Shown one piece after another: positions 27,149 through 36,403 of a stretch of DNA of 64,000 bases (within the stretch, counting starts at the first letter, position 1; the number at the start of each line of letters is the position of its first letter). Where the stretch lies: the NCBI GenBank assembly GCA_017427415.1, contig JAFRSU010000047.1, positions 62,001 to 126,000 on the forward strand, given 5' to 3'. The position numbers were made by a program, and so were the translations under genes. The notes beneath the pieces are model-generated. The model was not told the origin of the DNA and made no database searches. It saw only the letters and a program-made list of their open reading frames with translations. The stretch comes from Lachnospiraceae bacterium (GTDB taxonomy: Bacteria; Bacillota; Clostridia; Lachnospirales; Lachnospiraceae).

Positions 27149-28051
27149 TCACTTACCGCCGGATAACTTTGATATTGTAGACATAAGAATATTCCTGATA
27201 AAATCCCTGCTTTCATCTTTTACAAGGAAATAAAGATAGGAATCAATAATATATTGCTTGGGTCCGCTTCTTCCGACTATCTTAAAGTTTCTGTAACCCA
27301 TATCAATGTACTTGGCGATATCTTCATTTGACATGAAAGTAGGAAGCTTTTTAACTCTTTCAAAATTCCACTTATCCGGTGTCGGATCAGAGCACGGGAA
27401 CTGTATCCTGTTATCAAACTCAAGCTGATGTTTGGATATCTCTACATAATGGTTGGCACGTCTTGCACATCCCGGATGGCATGTCTCATTAACCAGTATC
27501 TCGATCTTATCGGCTACCGGAAGAAGCTTGTTTATGACGCTTTCGTTATGATTAAGATCATAATCGAGCACTACCAGGAAATAATCCTTTTTTACTTCCT
27601 CCAAGATAGCATCTGCATTTAACAGACGTTTGGTTGTTGAGGAAAGAACCTTGTATCTTGGATATTCCTTACGGATGTACTCCTCAAGAACGGGTCTGTT
27701 GACAAGCACCTGATTCATCCCGTTGTCCCCGACTCTCATGATCATATTGCAATATGAATCATATATATGCTTTTCCTCCAGAAGCACATTGGTCCATGTA
27801 AATCTGGCAGGTACACCCTGTTTATTGTAAGCGGCTATAATACGTTCTACATCTGCTTTGCTGCTGAATCCGTCAAACAGATTCCGGCCGCCGTTCCATA
27901 TAGCTCCCGGAAATGAACCGTAGCAGGATGCAATCTTATATCCGTCCCTGAAATGACTGGGATATCTTCTCATGGTATCCAGTAACACCTGATTAATAAG
28001 CCCGAAGTAACACAATCCGGGTATATGCCAGTAAATTGTTTGTGTTGACAT
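27149..28051 (-). CDS. Four-cysteine U32-peptidase-like protein, paralogue 1
   Basis: 300 residues, no signal peptide. It shares with the proteins at 31478 and 33477 the blocks YWHIPGLCYF, YGSFPGAIWNGGR, RFTWTN and a conserved C-terminal GYRNFKIVGR. Four cysteines occur in all three: C101 (SYCN), C191 and C195 (ILVNETCHPGC, followed by R and HY) and C220. A Cx3C pair followed by a basic residue and HY, with two further cysteines, recalls the [4Fe-4S] ligand sets of U32 family proteins (UbiU, UbiV, TrhP). The cluster, barrel fold and hydroxylase-like role are inference. It lies upstream of tldD and downstream of ligA with its own promoter. Confidence 0.6.
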   Translation of the reverse strand: MSTQTIYWHIPGLCYFGLINQVLLDTMRRYPSHFRDGYKIASCYGSFPGAIWNGGRNLFDGFSSKADVERIIAAYNKQGVPARFTWTNVLLEEKHIYDSYCNMIMRVGDNGMNQVLVNRPVLEEYIRKEYPRYKVLSSTTKRLLNADAILEEVKKDYFLVVLDYDLNHNESVINKLLPVADKIEILVNETCHPGCARRANHYVEISKHQLEFDNRIQFPCSDPTPDKWNFERVKKLPTFMSNEDIAKYIDMGYRNFKIVGRSGPKQYIIDSYLYFLVKDESRDFIRNILMSTISKLSGGK

Positions 28052-28106
28052 TTGTAATCCCCTTATCCTTTTATAACGTGTTTACGCAGTGGCAAACATC
28101 AGATTA

Positions 28107-28135
28107 ATTATCTCTTATGGTTTCTGTATTGTCAA
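28107..28135 (-). promoter_or_regulatory. Sigma-A type promoter for U32-like paralogue 1 (and tldDE)
   Basis: Perfect TTGACA, 17-nt spacer, GATAAT on the minus strand, about 55 nt upstream of the start codon at 28051. Confidence 0.8.
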
Positions 28136-28192
28136 TATCTTTTTGGTAAGGAAAATCCACCTGTTATTCTACTATTGTTACCTGTTGCGAGG

Positions 28193-30313
28193 TCATATTC
28201 CGAACTTTTCGATGAAAGTGTCTTCAGTGATTATCTCTACGCCTAAGGATTTGGCTTTTGTGTTCTTTGAACTTGTGGAGTTGATATCGTTATTTACCAG
28301 GTAGTTTGTCTTACCCGATACGCTGCCTGCCACGTGTCCACCCTGTCTCTCAACATAAGCCTTGAATTCATCGCGGTTTTTAAACGAATGTACATCACCC
28401 GTTATAACAAATGTGAGTCCGGCGCAGCTTCCGCTCTTTTCTCCTGCTTTTTCCTTATTTTCAAGTTCTATGATACCTAGCAGTTTTTGAAGAAGTGCAG
28501 CGTTTTTCGGTTCTGATATCCACTTGATAATGGCTGTTGAGCGTTCCTGACCTATGCCGTCCACTTCTTCGAAGCCGGTATCGGTACCGGCAGCGACATT
28601 GATATAATTGTTGGTATCGATTTCGGTGTCATTATTGATAAGAACTTCATCTTCAGGCTTTATAACAGTACCGACGGTTTTCGATACGAGTTCTGCAATT
28701 AGGATTTTATCGTTTATGGCATAAGACAGCACCTTTATTAAGAAACCCACTGTTCCGTAATGTGCTATGAGTTTTTTTGCCGCATCAAGACCTATCATCG
28801 GTATACAAAGTGCATATATGAAATTTTCGGGACTCCTGTGCCTGCTCTTATCCACAGATGCGATCAGGTTGGCAAAGGATTTTTCACCGAAACCGTCCAG
28901 CTCTATGATTTTTTCTTTGTACTCTGATATGCCATATATATCAGCAAAGTCTGTTATATATCCTTCATTGATGAAACGCATGAGCGTCCTGATGGAAAGT
29001 CCGTCGATATCCATACCTGTTTTACTGACAAAACGTGTGTATTTCTGGATATGCTTAGCTGTACAGTCGGGATTGGTACAGTGTAATGTTTCGGTGCCGG
29101 TCTTTTCACTGGTGACTATTTCCGTAGGCGCGTTACATACAGGGCATTTATCAGGGATGATAAAGCTTGTGCCATGTGCGTCGGCTCTAACGCACTTAGG
29201 GATGATCATATTACTCTTTATTACCGTTAGCGCGGTTACTCTGTCGGCACCTATACCGAGTCTTTTCATCTCACTTATGTTACATAAGCTGGCACGGGTT
29301 ACCGTAGTACCTTCCAGGGATACAGGGTAAAATACGGCTACAGGCGATATTGCAAAGGCTGCACAGCTCCACTCTATATGATCAAGTGTGGTCTCTGCTT
29401 CAGTGTCCTGCCATTTAAACGCCATGCCGGCATTTGTAGCATGGTGACCGGTGACAGAACCGGTTGAAGCATATTCCGTATCGTCAAAGGTTACTACCAG
29501 TCCGTCTACGGGTATATCCATTTTCCCACTGCGAACGACAGCGGTCCATTTATCTATGGTCTCCTGCAGATGCTCCGAGTCGGTAGCTTCTTTATCTACC
29601 ACATTAAAGCCCATGCTTTTAAGGTAGTCCATGCGGCTGCCCCAGGATAATATCTCTTCATCGGTATGTACCAGGGTAAATGCATTAAAGGTTACGCAGC
29701 GCTCTTCAACCTCTTTTGCACGTGAAATGTCGAGTCCTAATGTACCTGATACTAGGTTTCTGGGGTTCGCATACTGCTCATCCGGGTTATCGATCATGCT
29801 GTTGATGGTATTGAAATCTGTATAGGAAATAACTGCTTCACCGCGTACAACAAGGTGCCCTTTATCGCTGATGGTTAACGGATACCCCTTTATATAATCT
29901 GCAAAATATGTGATATTTGAGCCTGTTGTACCGTTTCCGCGGGTCATGATCTTAGTGAGTTTCCCGTTATCATATGTGAGCACCAGGGTAAGGCCGTCCA
30001 TCTTCCATGATAGCCATAAAGCTCTTTCACCTGCCCACTTGCGGATCACATTTACGTCTTTTGATTTTGCGAGTGATAGTGCCGGATACTCATGTGTCTC
30101 TCTGTTTGCAGCGGGCGTTGTTTCTTCAGCTCCCGTCTTATTGGTAGGGCTGTCCGGGTCTATGTAACCTGTCTCAGCCTCAAGACGGGTTAATTCATCA
30201 TACAGTTTATCCCACTCATAATTACTCATGATCTCATCACGGTCATTATAGTAGGCATCGGATGCTTTATTAAGTATTACCACAAGTTCTTTTATACGTT
30301 CTATCTTTTCCAT
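28193..30313 (-). CDS. ligA: NAD-dependent DNA ligase LigA
   Basis: 706 residues from the ATG at 30313 (ATGGGG site 6 nt upstream); a longer frame starts at 30373 without a better site, so the start is uncertain. The adenylation domain has the nucleotidyl-lysine in SWKMDGLTL (K104), a variant of the usual KIDG, then GNGTTGSNIT and the oligonucleotide-binding fold. A four-cysteine zinc finger (CPVC...CTNPDC) and helix-hairpin-helix repeats follow, and a C-terminal BRCT domain ends the protein. It seals nicks in replication and repair. The active-site variant and length fit a lachnospiral form rather than a defect. Confidence 0.9.
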   Translation of the reverse strand: MEKIERIKELVVILNKASDAYYNDRDEIMSNYEWDKLYDELTRLEAETGYIDPDSPTNKTGAEETTPAANRETHEYPALSLAKSKDVNVIRKWAGERALWLSWKMDGLTLVLTYDNGKLTKIMTRGNGTTGSNITYFADYIKGYPLTISDKGHLVVRGEAVISYTDFNTINSMIDNPDEQYANPRNLVSGTLGLDISRAKEVEERCVTFNAFTLVHTDEEILSWGSRMDYLKSMGFNVVDKEATDSEHLQETIDKWTAVVRSGKMDIPVDGLVVTFDDTEYASTGSVTGHHATNAGMAFKWQDTEAETTLDHIEWSCAAFAISPVAVFYPVSLEGTTVTRASLCNISEMKRLGIGADRVTALTVIKSNMIIPKCVRADAHGTSFIIPDKCPVCNAPTEIVTSEKTGTETLHCTNPDCTAKHIQKYTRFVSKTGMDIDGLSIRTLMRFINEGYITDFADIYGISEYKEKIIELDGFGEKSFANLIASVDKSRHRSPENFIYALCIPMIGLDAAKKLIAHYGTVGFLIKVLSYAINDKILIAELVSKTVGTVIKPEDEVLINNDTEIDTNNYINVAAGTDTGFEEVDGIGQERSTAIIKWISEPKNAALLQKLLGIIELENKEKAGEKSGSCAGLTFVITGDVHSFKNRDEFKAYVERQGGHVAGSVSGKTNYLVNNDINSTSSKNTKAKSLGVEIITEDTFIEKFGI

Positions 30314-30440
30314 ATATAACCCCATCTGTCCCTTCCGCATGTTTCCAGCCTCAAAAGAGACATCATAATTCAATTATTAACGTTTGGCACAATCCTCTCG
30401 TATAACAATATACCACTTCGTTAAAGCAGGTATTGATATT

Positions 30441-31301
30441 TCACTCCTCAACAACCGAAGCATCTCTCCTCGGTGCATTGCTCGAGTCGGCTATCATCTG
30501 TCTTAATTCTTCAAGCTCTTTGGGAGTTAAGTTTCTGTAGGTACCGGATTTTAGATGGTTAAGCTTTATATTCATGATCCTGATACGGATAAGTGACCTT
30601 ACCCTGTAGCCAAGAGCCTCACACATACGTCTGATCTGCCTGTTTAACCCTTGGGTAAGTATTATCTTAAATACTTTTTTGTCTATCTGCTCTATTCTGC
30701 AGGGTCTTGTCACGGTATCAAGTATAGGCACTCCCGAACTCATCGCCTTTAAAAACTCAGGGGTGATATCCTTATTTACGGTAACGACATATTCTTTCTC
30801 ATGGTAATTACCTGCACGCAGGATCTTATTTACTATATCCCCGTCATTGGTAAGCAGTATCAGTCCTTCTGATTCCTTATCAAGACGTCCTATGGGGAAT
30901 ATGCGTTTTCCGTAGTTAATATAGTCGATAATATTATCCTTTTCACGCTTGTCCGTGGTACTGACGATACCGACCGGCTTATTGAAAGCTATAAGGACAA
31001 GATCCTCGTTTTTCTTTATATCCTGACCTTTTACCGTTACCTTCTGTCCGGGCAGGACTTTGCTTCCCATGACTGCCTGTACACCGTCTATGTACACCTT
31101 CCCGTCCGCTACCAGCTTATCTGCCTCACGCCTCGAGCACATGCCCGACTCAGCCATATATTTGTTTATACGGATGCCTGAGGCGGTATCGGCTTCTGTC
31201 GGCTTTACGGATTTCCTTTTACTTTCAGGGCTGTCATTTCCGGCAAGCCTTTTCATTTTCTTATCATATTCATCTGTAAAAAATTCTTTTTTAGGTTTCA
31301 T
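30441..31301 (-). CDS. RluF/RluB-type rRNA pseudouridine synthase
   Basis: 286 residues. After a lysine-rich N-terminus comes an S4 RNA-binding domain (INKYMAESGMCSRREADKLV, about residues 46-90). The catalytic domain has GRLDKESEGLILLTNDG with the catalytic aspartate, and QGLNRQIRRMCEALGY near the end. These features are of the RluB/RluE/RluF branch that modifies 23S rRNA. The exact position modified is not predictable from sequence alone. Confidence 0.88.
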   Translation of the reverse strand: MKPKKEFFTDEYDKKMKRLAGNDSPESKRKSVKPTEADTASGIRINKYMAESGMCSRREADKLVADGKVYIDGVQAVMGSKVLPGQKVTVKGQDIKKNEDLVLIAFNKPVGIVSTTDKREKDNIIDYINYGKRIFPIGRLDKESEGLILLTNDGDIVNKILRAGNYHEKEYVVTVNKDITPEFLKAMSSGVPILDTVTRPCRIEQIDKKVFKIILTQGLNRQIRRMCEALGYRVRSLIRIRIMNIKLNHLKSGTYRNLTPKELEELRQMIADSSNAPRRDASVVEE

Positions 31302-31435
31302 GTCATCTAACCGCTTTTCTTATATTCTCTATTTATCACATGATATTTTATATCATTGATCTTAAGGTATTCTTATCCATTACCTTCATATCTATCTGTA
31401 CTATTATATCTTTTTTTCGCTTCCTTATCAAGCAA

Positions 31436-31475
31436 AATAAAACCTGCAGATGTAAGAATATCCGCAGGTTTTTAC
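31436..31475 (-). terminator. Terminator after U32-like paralogue 2
   Basis: AAAACCTGCGGAT and ATCTGCAGGTTTT form the stem on the minus strand, followed by ATTTTGC. It lies 2-3 bp after the stop codon of the gene at 31478 and may also act in the opposite direction. Confidence 0.75.
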
Positions 31476-31477
31476 TT

Positions 31478-32458
31478 TTATTTTGTCAGCTGCTGTTTTA
31501 TAAAATCTCTGTCTTTTTCTTTTACAAGGTAATACAGATACGACTCAAGTACCATTTCAGAAGGCAAGCCGCGTCCTACCAGTTTAAAATTCCTGTAACC
31601 TCTCTCAATATATGCAGGCAGCTTGTCATTCCCTATGAAATGAGGTCTCTTCATACTTTCGGCAAACGAAGGTTTTGTAAGTTTATTGGTACATTCATAC
31701 CTCGTATCCTTATCAAATGTAAGCTGCATCAGCGATTCGTCTGCATAATGGTCCTTACGCTTGGGGCAATGCGGGTAGCATATCTCATCCACAAGTATCT
31801 CGATCCTGTCTGCATAGGGCTCAAGCTCCTTTAATGTAGGCTCATCGCAGTTAAGGTCATAATCGAGCACCACCAGGGCATAATCCCCTTCAAGCTCCCT
31901 TTTTACATCGTTAAGGTCTGTTATACGCTTTGTAGTCGATGATATAAAAGCAAATCCGGACTTTTTATTCCCGAACTGCTCCATCAACCCTGCATAACCT
32001 TCCGGGTAATACTTATTTTTTGAAGTATCGCTTACGGATGCTGAAGCAGCTCCATCAGTACCTTCCGATACCGAGCCGTAAGTTTTCCTTAAGTAATCTC
32101 CCAAAACCTCACGGTTCACTAGTACCTGGTTTTTCCCGTTGTTCGCCATCTCCATTATAAGATTGCAATATGTATCGTTCAGATGCTTTTCCTCTATAAG
32201 GGAATTGGTCCATGTAAAACGTACAGGGACCCCAAGGCTATTGTAATTATCAAGCACGGACTTGATAACAGCTTTAGAGCTGATCCCGAATACGGCTCTG
32301 CCCCCGTTCCAGATGGCTCCCGGGAATGTACCGTATACACTGCCGATCTCATATCCCTCATGGAACTTTTCCGGATATTGCTTCATAAGCCGGATAAGCG
32401 TGGTATTCATTTTATAAAAATAACAAAAACCAGGCAAATGCCAGTAGATTTTATTCAT
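31478..32458 (-). CDS. Four-cysteine U32-peptidase-like protein, paralogue 2
   Basis: 326 residues. The paralogue blocks YWHLPGFCYF, YGTFPGAIWNGGR and RFTWTN are present, with the four shared cysteines C98, C227, C231 (VDEICYPHCPKR) and C256. It carries about 35 extra residues near 130-165 (serine, alanine and glycine-rich) that the other copies lack. It is the last gene of a run GH43-paralogue 3-metA-paralogue 2 and is followed by a terminator, so may be co-transcribed with metA. Confidence 0.6.
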   Translation of the reverse strand: MNKIYWHLPGFCYFYKMNTTLIRLMKQYPEKFHEGYEIGSVYGTFPGAIWNGGRAVFGISSKAVIKSVLDNYNSLGVPVRFTWTNSLIEEKHLNDTYCNLIMEMANNGKNQVLVNREVLGDYLRKTYGSVSEGTDGAASASVSDTSKNKYYPEGYAGLMEQFGNKKSGFAFISSTTKRITDLNDVKRELEGDYALVVLDYDLNCDEPTLKELEPYADRIEILVDEICYPHCPKRKDHYADESLMQLTFDKDTRYECTNKLTKPSFAESMKRPHFIGNDKLPAYIERGYRNFKLVGRGLPSEMVLESYLYYLVKEKDRDFIKQQLTK

Positions 32459-32524
32459 AAAAATCCTTTCGAAGCCCGTGCGTGCGGCGAAATAATCTGC
32501 CGCTCCCGCACCGGACTAAAACAT

Positions 32525-33445
32525 TCAAGTCCCTATAGAATTAACATCATACGGTGTAGTCTGGTATACGTAGTAATTGATCCAGTTGGTGTACATGGTA
32601 TTTGCATGTGCACGCCATGTAAGGAGAGGCTTTTTAGTCGGATCGTTGTCCGGATAGTAGTTCTTCGGCATCTGGATGTCCATACCTTTATCGAGATCTC
32701 TCTTATACTCCTGGTCCAGAGTCATCCTGTCGTATTCCGGATGTCCGAACACAAATACCTGACGTCCTTCCTTAGCCATTACCATGCAGATACCTGCTTC
32801 AGGAGAATCCGCAAGTACGGTCAGCCGCTCGTCCGCCCATACTTCCTTGGGATCGATGGTCGTATGACGGCTGTGAGGGATATAAAAGACATCGTCAAAT
32901 CCCCTTACAAAAGGCTCTTTCCTGTGATGTACATTGTGCGGAAATACTCCGAACATCTTATGAGGAAGGGTTATCTTATTAATCCCGTAGTGATAGTAAA
33001 GTGCGGCCTGTGCTCCCCAACAGATGTGCAGTGTTGAGGTTACGTGTGTTTTCGACCACTCCATGATGTCACATAACTCTTTCCAATATGCCACCTCTTC
33101 AAATTCCATCATTTCCACCGGTGCTCCTGTAATGATGAGACCGTCAAGCTTTTTATCCTTTATATCCTCAAAGGTAAGATAAAACTGGTCCAGGTGACTC
33201 TTTGCAGTATTCTTTCCGACATAGGTTGATGTAGTAAGAAATGTCATATTTAACTGTAACGGGGTGTTCGAAAGCGAACGGAGCATCTGTACCTCTGTAG
33301 CCTCTTTTAACGGCATAAGGTTAAGTATACCTATTTCAAGCGGACGGATGTCCTGTGACATGGCCCTGTTTTCGTCCATCATGAATATATTTTCTTCTTC
33401 CATGATTTTTTTTGCAGGCAGGTCATTTTGTACTTTGATCGGCAT
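32525..33445 (-). CDS. metA: Homoserine O-acetyltransferase (MetA family)
   Basis: 306 residues. Catalytic cysteine C142 is in LHICWGAQA, and GYG/YEY segments match the MetA fold. Residue 111 is glutamate (GAPVE); this position is glycine in succinyl-transferring E. coli MetA and glutamate in acetyl-CoA-preferring enzymes, so acetyl transfer is predicted. It makes O-acetylhomoserine for methionine synthesis. No SAM riboswitch lies upstream (the gap to the previous gene is 31 bp), so control, if any, is through the operon promoter. It sits between two paralogues of the U32-like family. Confidence 0.92.
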   Translation of the reverse strand: MPIKVQNDLPAKKIMEEENIFMMDENRAMSQDIRPLEIGILNLMPLKEATEVQMLRSLSNTPLQLNMTFLTTSTYVGKNTAKSHLDQFYLTFEDIKDKKLDGLIITGAPVEMMEFEEVAYWKELCDIMEWSKTHVTSTLHICWGAQAALYYHYGINKITLPHKMFGVFPHNVHHRKEPFVRGFDDVFYIPHSRHTTIDPKEVWADERLTVLADSPEAGICMVMAKEGRQVFVFGHPEYDRMTLDQEYKRDLDKGMDIQMPKNYYPDNDPTKKPLLTWRAHANTMYTNWINYYVYQTTPYDVNSIGT

Positions 33446-33476
33446 TATAAATCAACTCCATTCTTAATTAATCTTT

Positions 33477-34448
33477 TTAAGGTTTGAATATTGTAGGTCT
33501 GGGTTTATTTACTGTTATGATCTTGGCATTTGCAAGGTTATTGAGCAGCAATATTCTTACCTGTCCGGAATATTCCGGCTTGATCATGAAATAACAATAT
33601 GTCTCAATAAGCGAGAAAAGGTTAGCGGTACGCCCTTCTATCTTAAAATTGTTTATTCCTCTGGGCAGATACTCATTATATATCATCTCAGGTGAAACAA
33701 ATGTTTTATAATCCTTGATAGTATAAAGATTATTATATTCTCCGTATTCGCAGCTCCAATTGTCAACTATCCTTTCCTGTTTCTCCGGAGGAAGCTTACG
33801 GTTAGCTGCAATCTTACGTTCCATTTCACCGATATAACGGTAATGTTCTCCCCGTCTTGGACACGCAGGAACACATACTGCATTTACAAGTACTTCGAGT
33901 CTTCCCGGATCGGATAATCTCTCTATCATATCCCATCTGTTGTTAAGATTATAATCAAGCACTACATATTTATAATCCTTTGCAAGCTCAGCATTTAGGT
34001 CGTTTTCGTCCTTTATCTCCTTGCAGGTGGTACTGTCGATCTTAAATGCCGGATAATTCTTTCTGATATATTCCTCGAGTATAGGTGAGAATACCAGCAC
34101 TTCATTCATTCCGTTATCGGCAGCCTTCATACAGAAGTTGCAGAAAGGATCTTCCAGGTCCTCTTCTTCAAGCACGGGATTTGTAAATGTGTATCGCACG
34201 GGAATGCCCTTGGCGTTTATGCTTTTTACCACCGTCTTTACGAAATCGGCATCACACTGGTCATTAATTATAAGTCTGCCGCCATTCCATAAAGAAAACG
34301 GAAAGCTTCCGAATATCGATGCTATCTCGATATTATCCCTGAAATATTCCGGATGCGTTTCAAGCATACTTATCCAGAACATATTTAAAGGATAATTATA
34401 TCGCAGGCCCGGTAAGTGGAACCTGACTTTAAGATCAGAATTGTTCAT
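33477..34448 (-). CDS. Four-cysteine U32-peptidase-like protein, paralogue 3
   Basis: 323 residues, the most divergent of the three. Block RFHLPGLRYN replaces the aromatic YWH start; IFGSFPFSLWNGGR and RYTFTN are the other blocks. The shared cysteines are C103 (an extra C106 is near), C192 and C196 (VNAVCVPACPRRGEHY) and C233. It begins 3 bp after the GH43 stop codon and precedes metA, consistent with one transcript. Function is unknown; the U32 relation is inferred from the cysteine layout only. Confidence 0.58.
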   Translation of the reverse strand: MNNSDLKVRFHLPGLRYNYPLNMFWISMLETHPEYFRDNIEIASIFGSFPFSLWNGGRLIINDQCDADFVKTVVKSINAKGIPVRYTFTNPVLEEEDLEDPFCNFCMKAADNGMNEVLVFSPILEEYIRKNYPAFKIDSTTCKEIKDENDLNAELAKDYKYVVLDYNLNNRWDMIERLSDPGRLEVLVNAVCVPACPRRGEHYRYIGEMERKIAANRKLPPEKQERIVDNWSCEYGEYNNLYTIKDYKTFVSPEMIYNEYLPRGINNFKIEGRTANLFSLIETYCYFMIKPEYSGQVRILLLNNLANAKIITVNKPRPTIFKP

Positions 34449-34451
34449 AGA

Positions 34452-36071
34452 TCACTCCTGTTTCAGGTCCTCCATATACTCCTGTTCAAGCTGTTCCTTT
34501 TCCTGCTGAGTCAGGAATCTTGTATAATAGAAATTCATAAAACCGGCATACATATCTGTTTCTCGTGCATCATCGTAATCATGTGCATAAATACCACATG
34601 TGTTTCCGACAAATCCACCTGATGTTTCAGTGGATAATGCAGAAATATCGATATTACCTGCTATAGCTACAGGTCCGTTCTTTGACATCAGAAAACAGAA
34701 TGCCTTAAGGCCTAATACACGCATGATGATAGTAGAAACCGAACCGCCTAATGCACATGTCTCATACTTTGTCTCTTCACCGTTACGTGTAACTATAACA
34801 TAACCTATACCGTTCGAACATTCAAAACGGATATTGGAACGGTTATTCTGGTATATGATAAGCCCGGCTGCCGCACCTCTATACAAACTGTCCGTATTTA
34901 TAGTACAGCCTATCTCAAATGCATGACAGTCCTGACGTACAGCAAGGTAAGATACATCACCTAAGCTTGTTATCAGATTCTTTGAACACTTAAGTTTGAG
35001 TCCGCGTCCTTCTACTATTTCATAAAAATCATTACCCGGATTTCTTAATGTGAGAATTTCAGGACCAAATTTCTTGATTGATCTAAAATCATACTTCTTG
35101 TCTACACCGGGCTCAGCATTTGATATAGTCTCTTTTTCCGACGAATCAAGATTGATCCTAAGTGCACGGGTGAGCAGACCAACATTAGGATTGACTACAG
35201 GCCAGTCATTCTCCCATATAACGCTCGCAAGGAATGTTTCCCTGCCCATAGTGGTAAATCCGTTTAAAGGTCTGACTGCGAGCATGACCATATACCATTC
35301 ACCGGCGGGAGTCTCAAACATATCGGCATGTCCTACATATTGGATCGGGTAATTTTTTCCGAGATGTCTGTGTGTAAGGATGGGATTGCAGAAATTACCT
35401 TCGTACGTACCGAAGATCTCTTTGCTTCTTGCAACACATACAGCATGCTCAGGTCCTGTGCCGCCTTCTGCATGAAGAATATAATAATATTCACCTTTTT
35501 TATAGAGATGGGGACCTTCAGGCCAATGTACGCCGCGCATTGCTCCGTTCCATACATTGTGCTTTTCGCCTACGAGTTTAAAGTTTTCGATATCAAGTTC
35601 CTGGATATAGATGTACCAGTCGCCGTCCCATCTGCATCCGTCAGGATTGGGATGAGTTCCGATATAATAGCACTTTCCGTCATCATCAAAGAAAAGGCTG
35701 GGATCGATACCGTCTGCACCCTCTAAGTAATGAGGCTCGGAATAAGGACCCTCTGCTTTATCGGAAGTTACTATGAAGTTTCCGCCAAATGAAACGTTGG
35801 TACATATAACATAGAATGTACCATTATTGTAACGGATAGTAGGTGCAAAAAGACCACGTGATACTTCTGCATCCTTTAACGGAAGCTGGCTCTCCCTGGT
35901 AAGTACATTTCCTATCTGCTCCCAATGAGCAAGGTCCTTACTGTGCATTACCGGCAGACCGGGAAAATAAGTAAATGATGAATTGACAATGTAGAAATCG
36001 CCTCCTACAGCGCAAGCCGAAGGATCGGGAAAGAATCCCGGAAGTATAGGATTGTGAGCTATAACTGACAT
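34452..36071 (-). CDS. Glycoside hydrolase family 43 (beta-xylosidase/arabinofuranosidase)
   Basis: 539 residues. The five-bladed propeller catalytic domain (1-310) has the three acids of GH43: D16 (GFFPDPSAC), D123 (GIDPSLFF) and E185 (HWPEGPHLY). A C-terminal beta-sandwich of about 200 residues follows, as in GH43 enzymes with a GH43_C2-like domain. There is no signal peptide, so it hydrolyses imported xylo- or arabino-oligosaccharides in the cytoplasm. Downstream genes are close: paralogue 3 starts 3 bp later, then metA and paralogue 2. Confidence 0.92.
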   Translation of the reverse strand: MSVIAHNPILPGFFPDPSACAVGGDFYIVNSSFTYFPGLPVMHSKDLAHWEQIGNVLTRESQLPLKDAEVSRGLFAPTIRYNNGTFYVICTNVSFGGNFIVTSDKAEGPYSEPHYLEGADGIDPSLFFDDDGKCYYIGTHPNPDGCRWDGDWYIYIQELDIENFKLVGEKHNVWNGAMRGVHWPEGPHLYKKGEYYYILHAEGGTGPEHAVCVARSKEIFGTYEGNFCNPILTHRHLGKNYPIQYVGHADMFETPAGEWYMVMLAVRPLNGFTTMGRETFLASVIWENDWPVVNPNVGLLTRALRINLDSSEKETISNAEPGVDKKYDFRSIKKFGPEILTLRNPGNDFYEIVEGRGLKLKCSKNLITSLGDVSYLAVRQDCHAFEIGCTINTDSLYRGAAAGLIIYQNNRSNIRFECSNGIGYVIVTRNGEETKYETCALGGSVSTIIMRVLGLKAFCFLMSKNGPVAIAGNIDISALSTETSGGFVGNTCGIYAHDYDDARETDMYAGFMNFYYTRFLTQQEKEQLEQEYMEDLKQE

Positions 36072-36118
36072 AAGGATCTCCTTTGAGTTACTTTTTATGT
36101 TATTTCACTATATATATC

Positions 36119-36172
36119 ATTCTGAGCGTAACGAAGGATCTTAAGAATTCTTCACTTCGTTCAGGATGACAT
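36119..36172. repeat. Family A palindromic repeat
   Basis: CATTCTGAGCGTAACGAAGG and the reverse half CTTCACTTCGTTCAGGATGA form a hairpin in the 403-bp gap between GH43 and the second importer operon. The remainder of that gap holds the composite repeat at 36180 and the small palindrome at 36404. Confidence 0.85.
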
Positions 36173-36179
36173 ATATTAC

Positions 36180-36383
36180 CTCGAATCTCGCGATTTATAA
36201 ATAAATCGCTTCTTCGAGGGTATCATATGATACAAACCGGATTACTTCGCTGCAAGCAGCTTCCGTAATCCTCACAAAAACTCGATTCTCGCGATTTATA
36301 AATAAATCGCTTCTTCTCGGTGTTTGTGCGGTCATATGATAAAACACCCCCTTGCAAGCAAGCTTGCAGTGGCTGTTTTTCAT
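36180..36383. repeat. Composite repeat: two 30-bp direct copies plus hairpins
   Basis: TCTCGCGATTTATAAATAAA and the following ATCGCTTCTTC occur at 36186 and again at 36287 (101 bp apart). Each carries the self-complementary CGATTTAT-AA-ATAAATCG. Between them is the hairpin GGATTAC...GTAATCC and the perfect palindrome GTATCATATGATAC. A short reading frame in the region has no other support and is not called. Confidence 0.75.
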
Positions 36384-36403
36384 ATTCCCTTATTATCATA
36401 AAA

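Noticed and set aside
36186..36316. CRISPR array
   Set aside because: Only two 30-bp copies with a 71-bp gap, and no cas genes in the window.
36195..36383. 62-residue minus-strand frame
   Set aside because: It lies wholly within the composite repeat, has no ribosome site and no homologue-like features.
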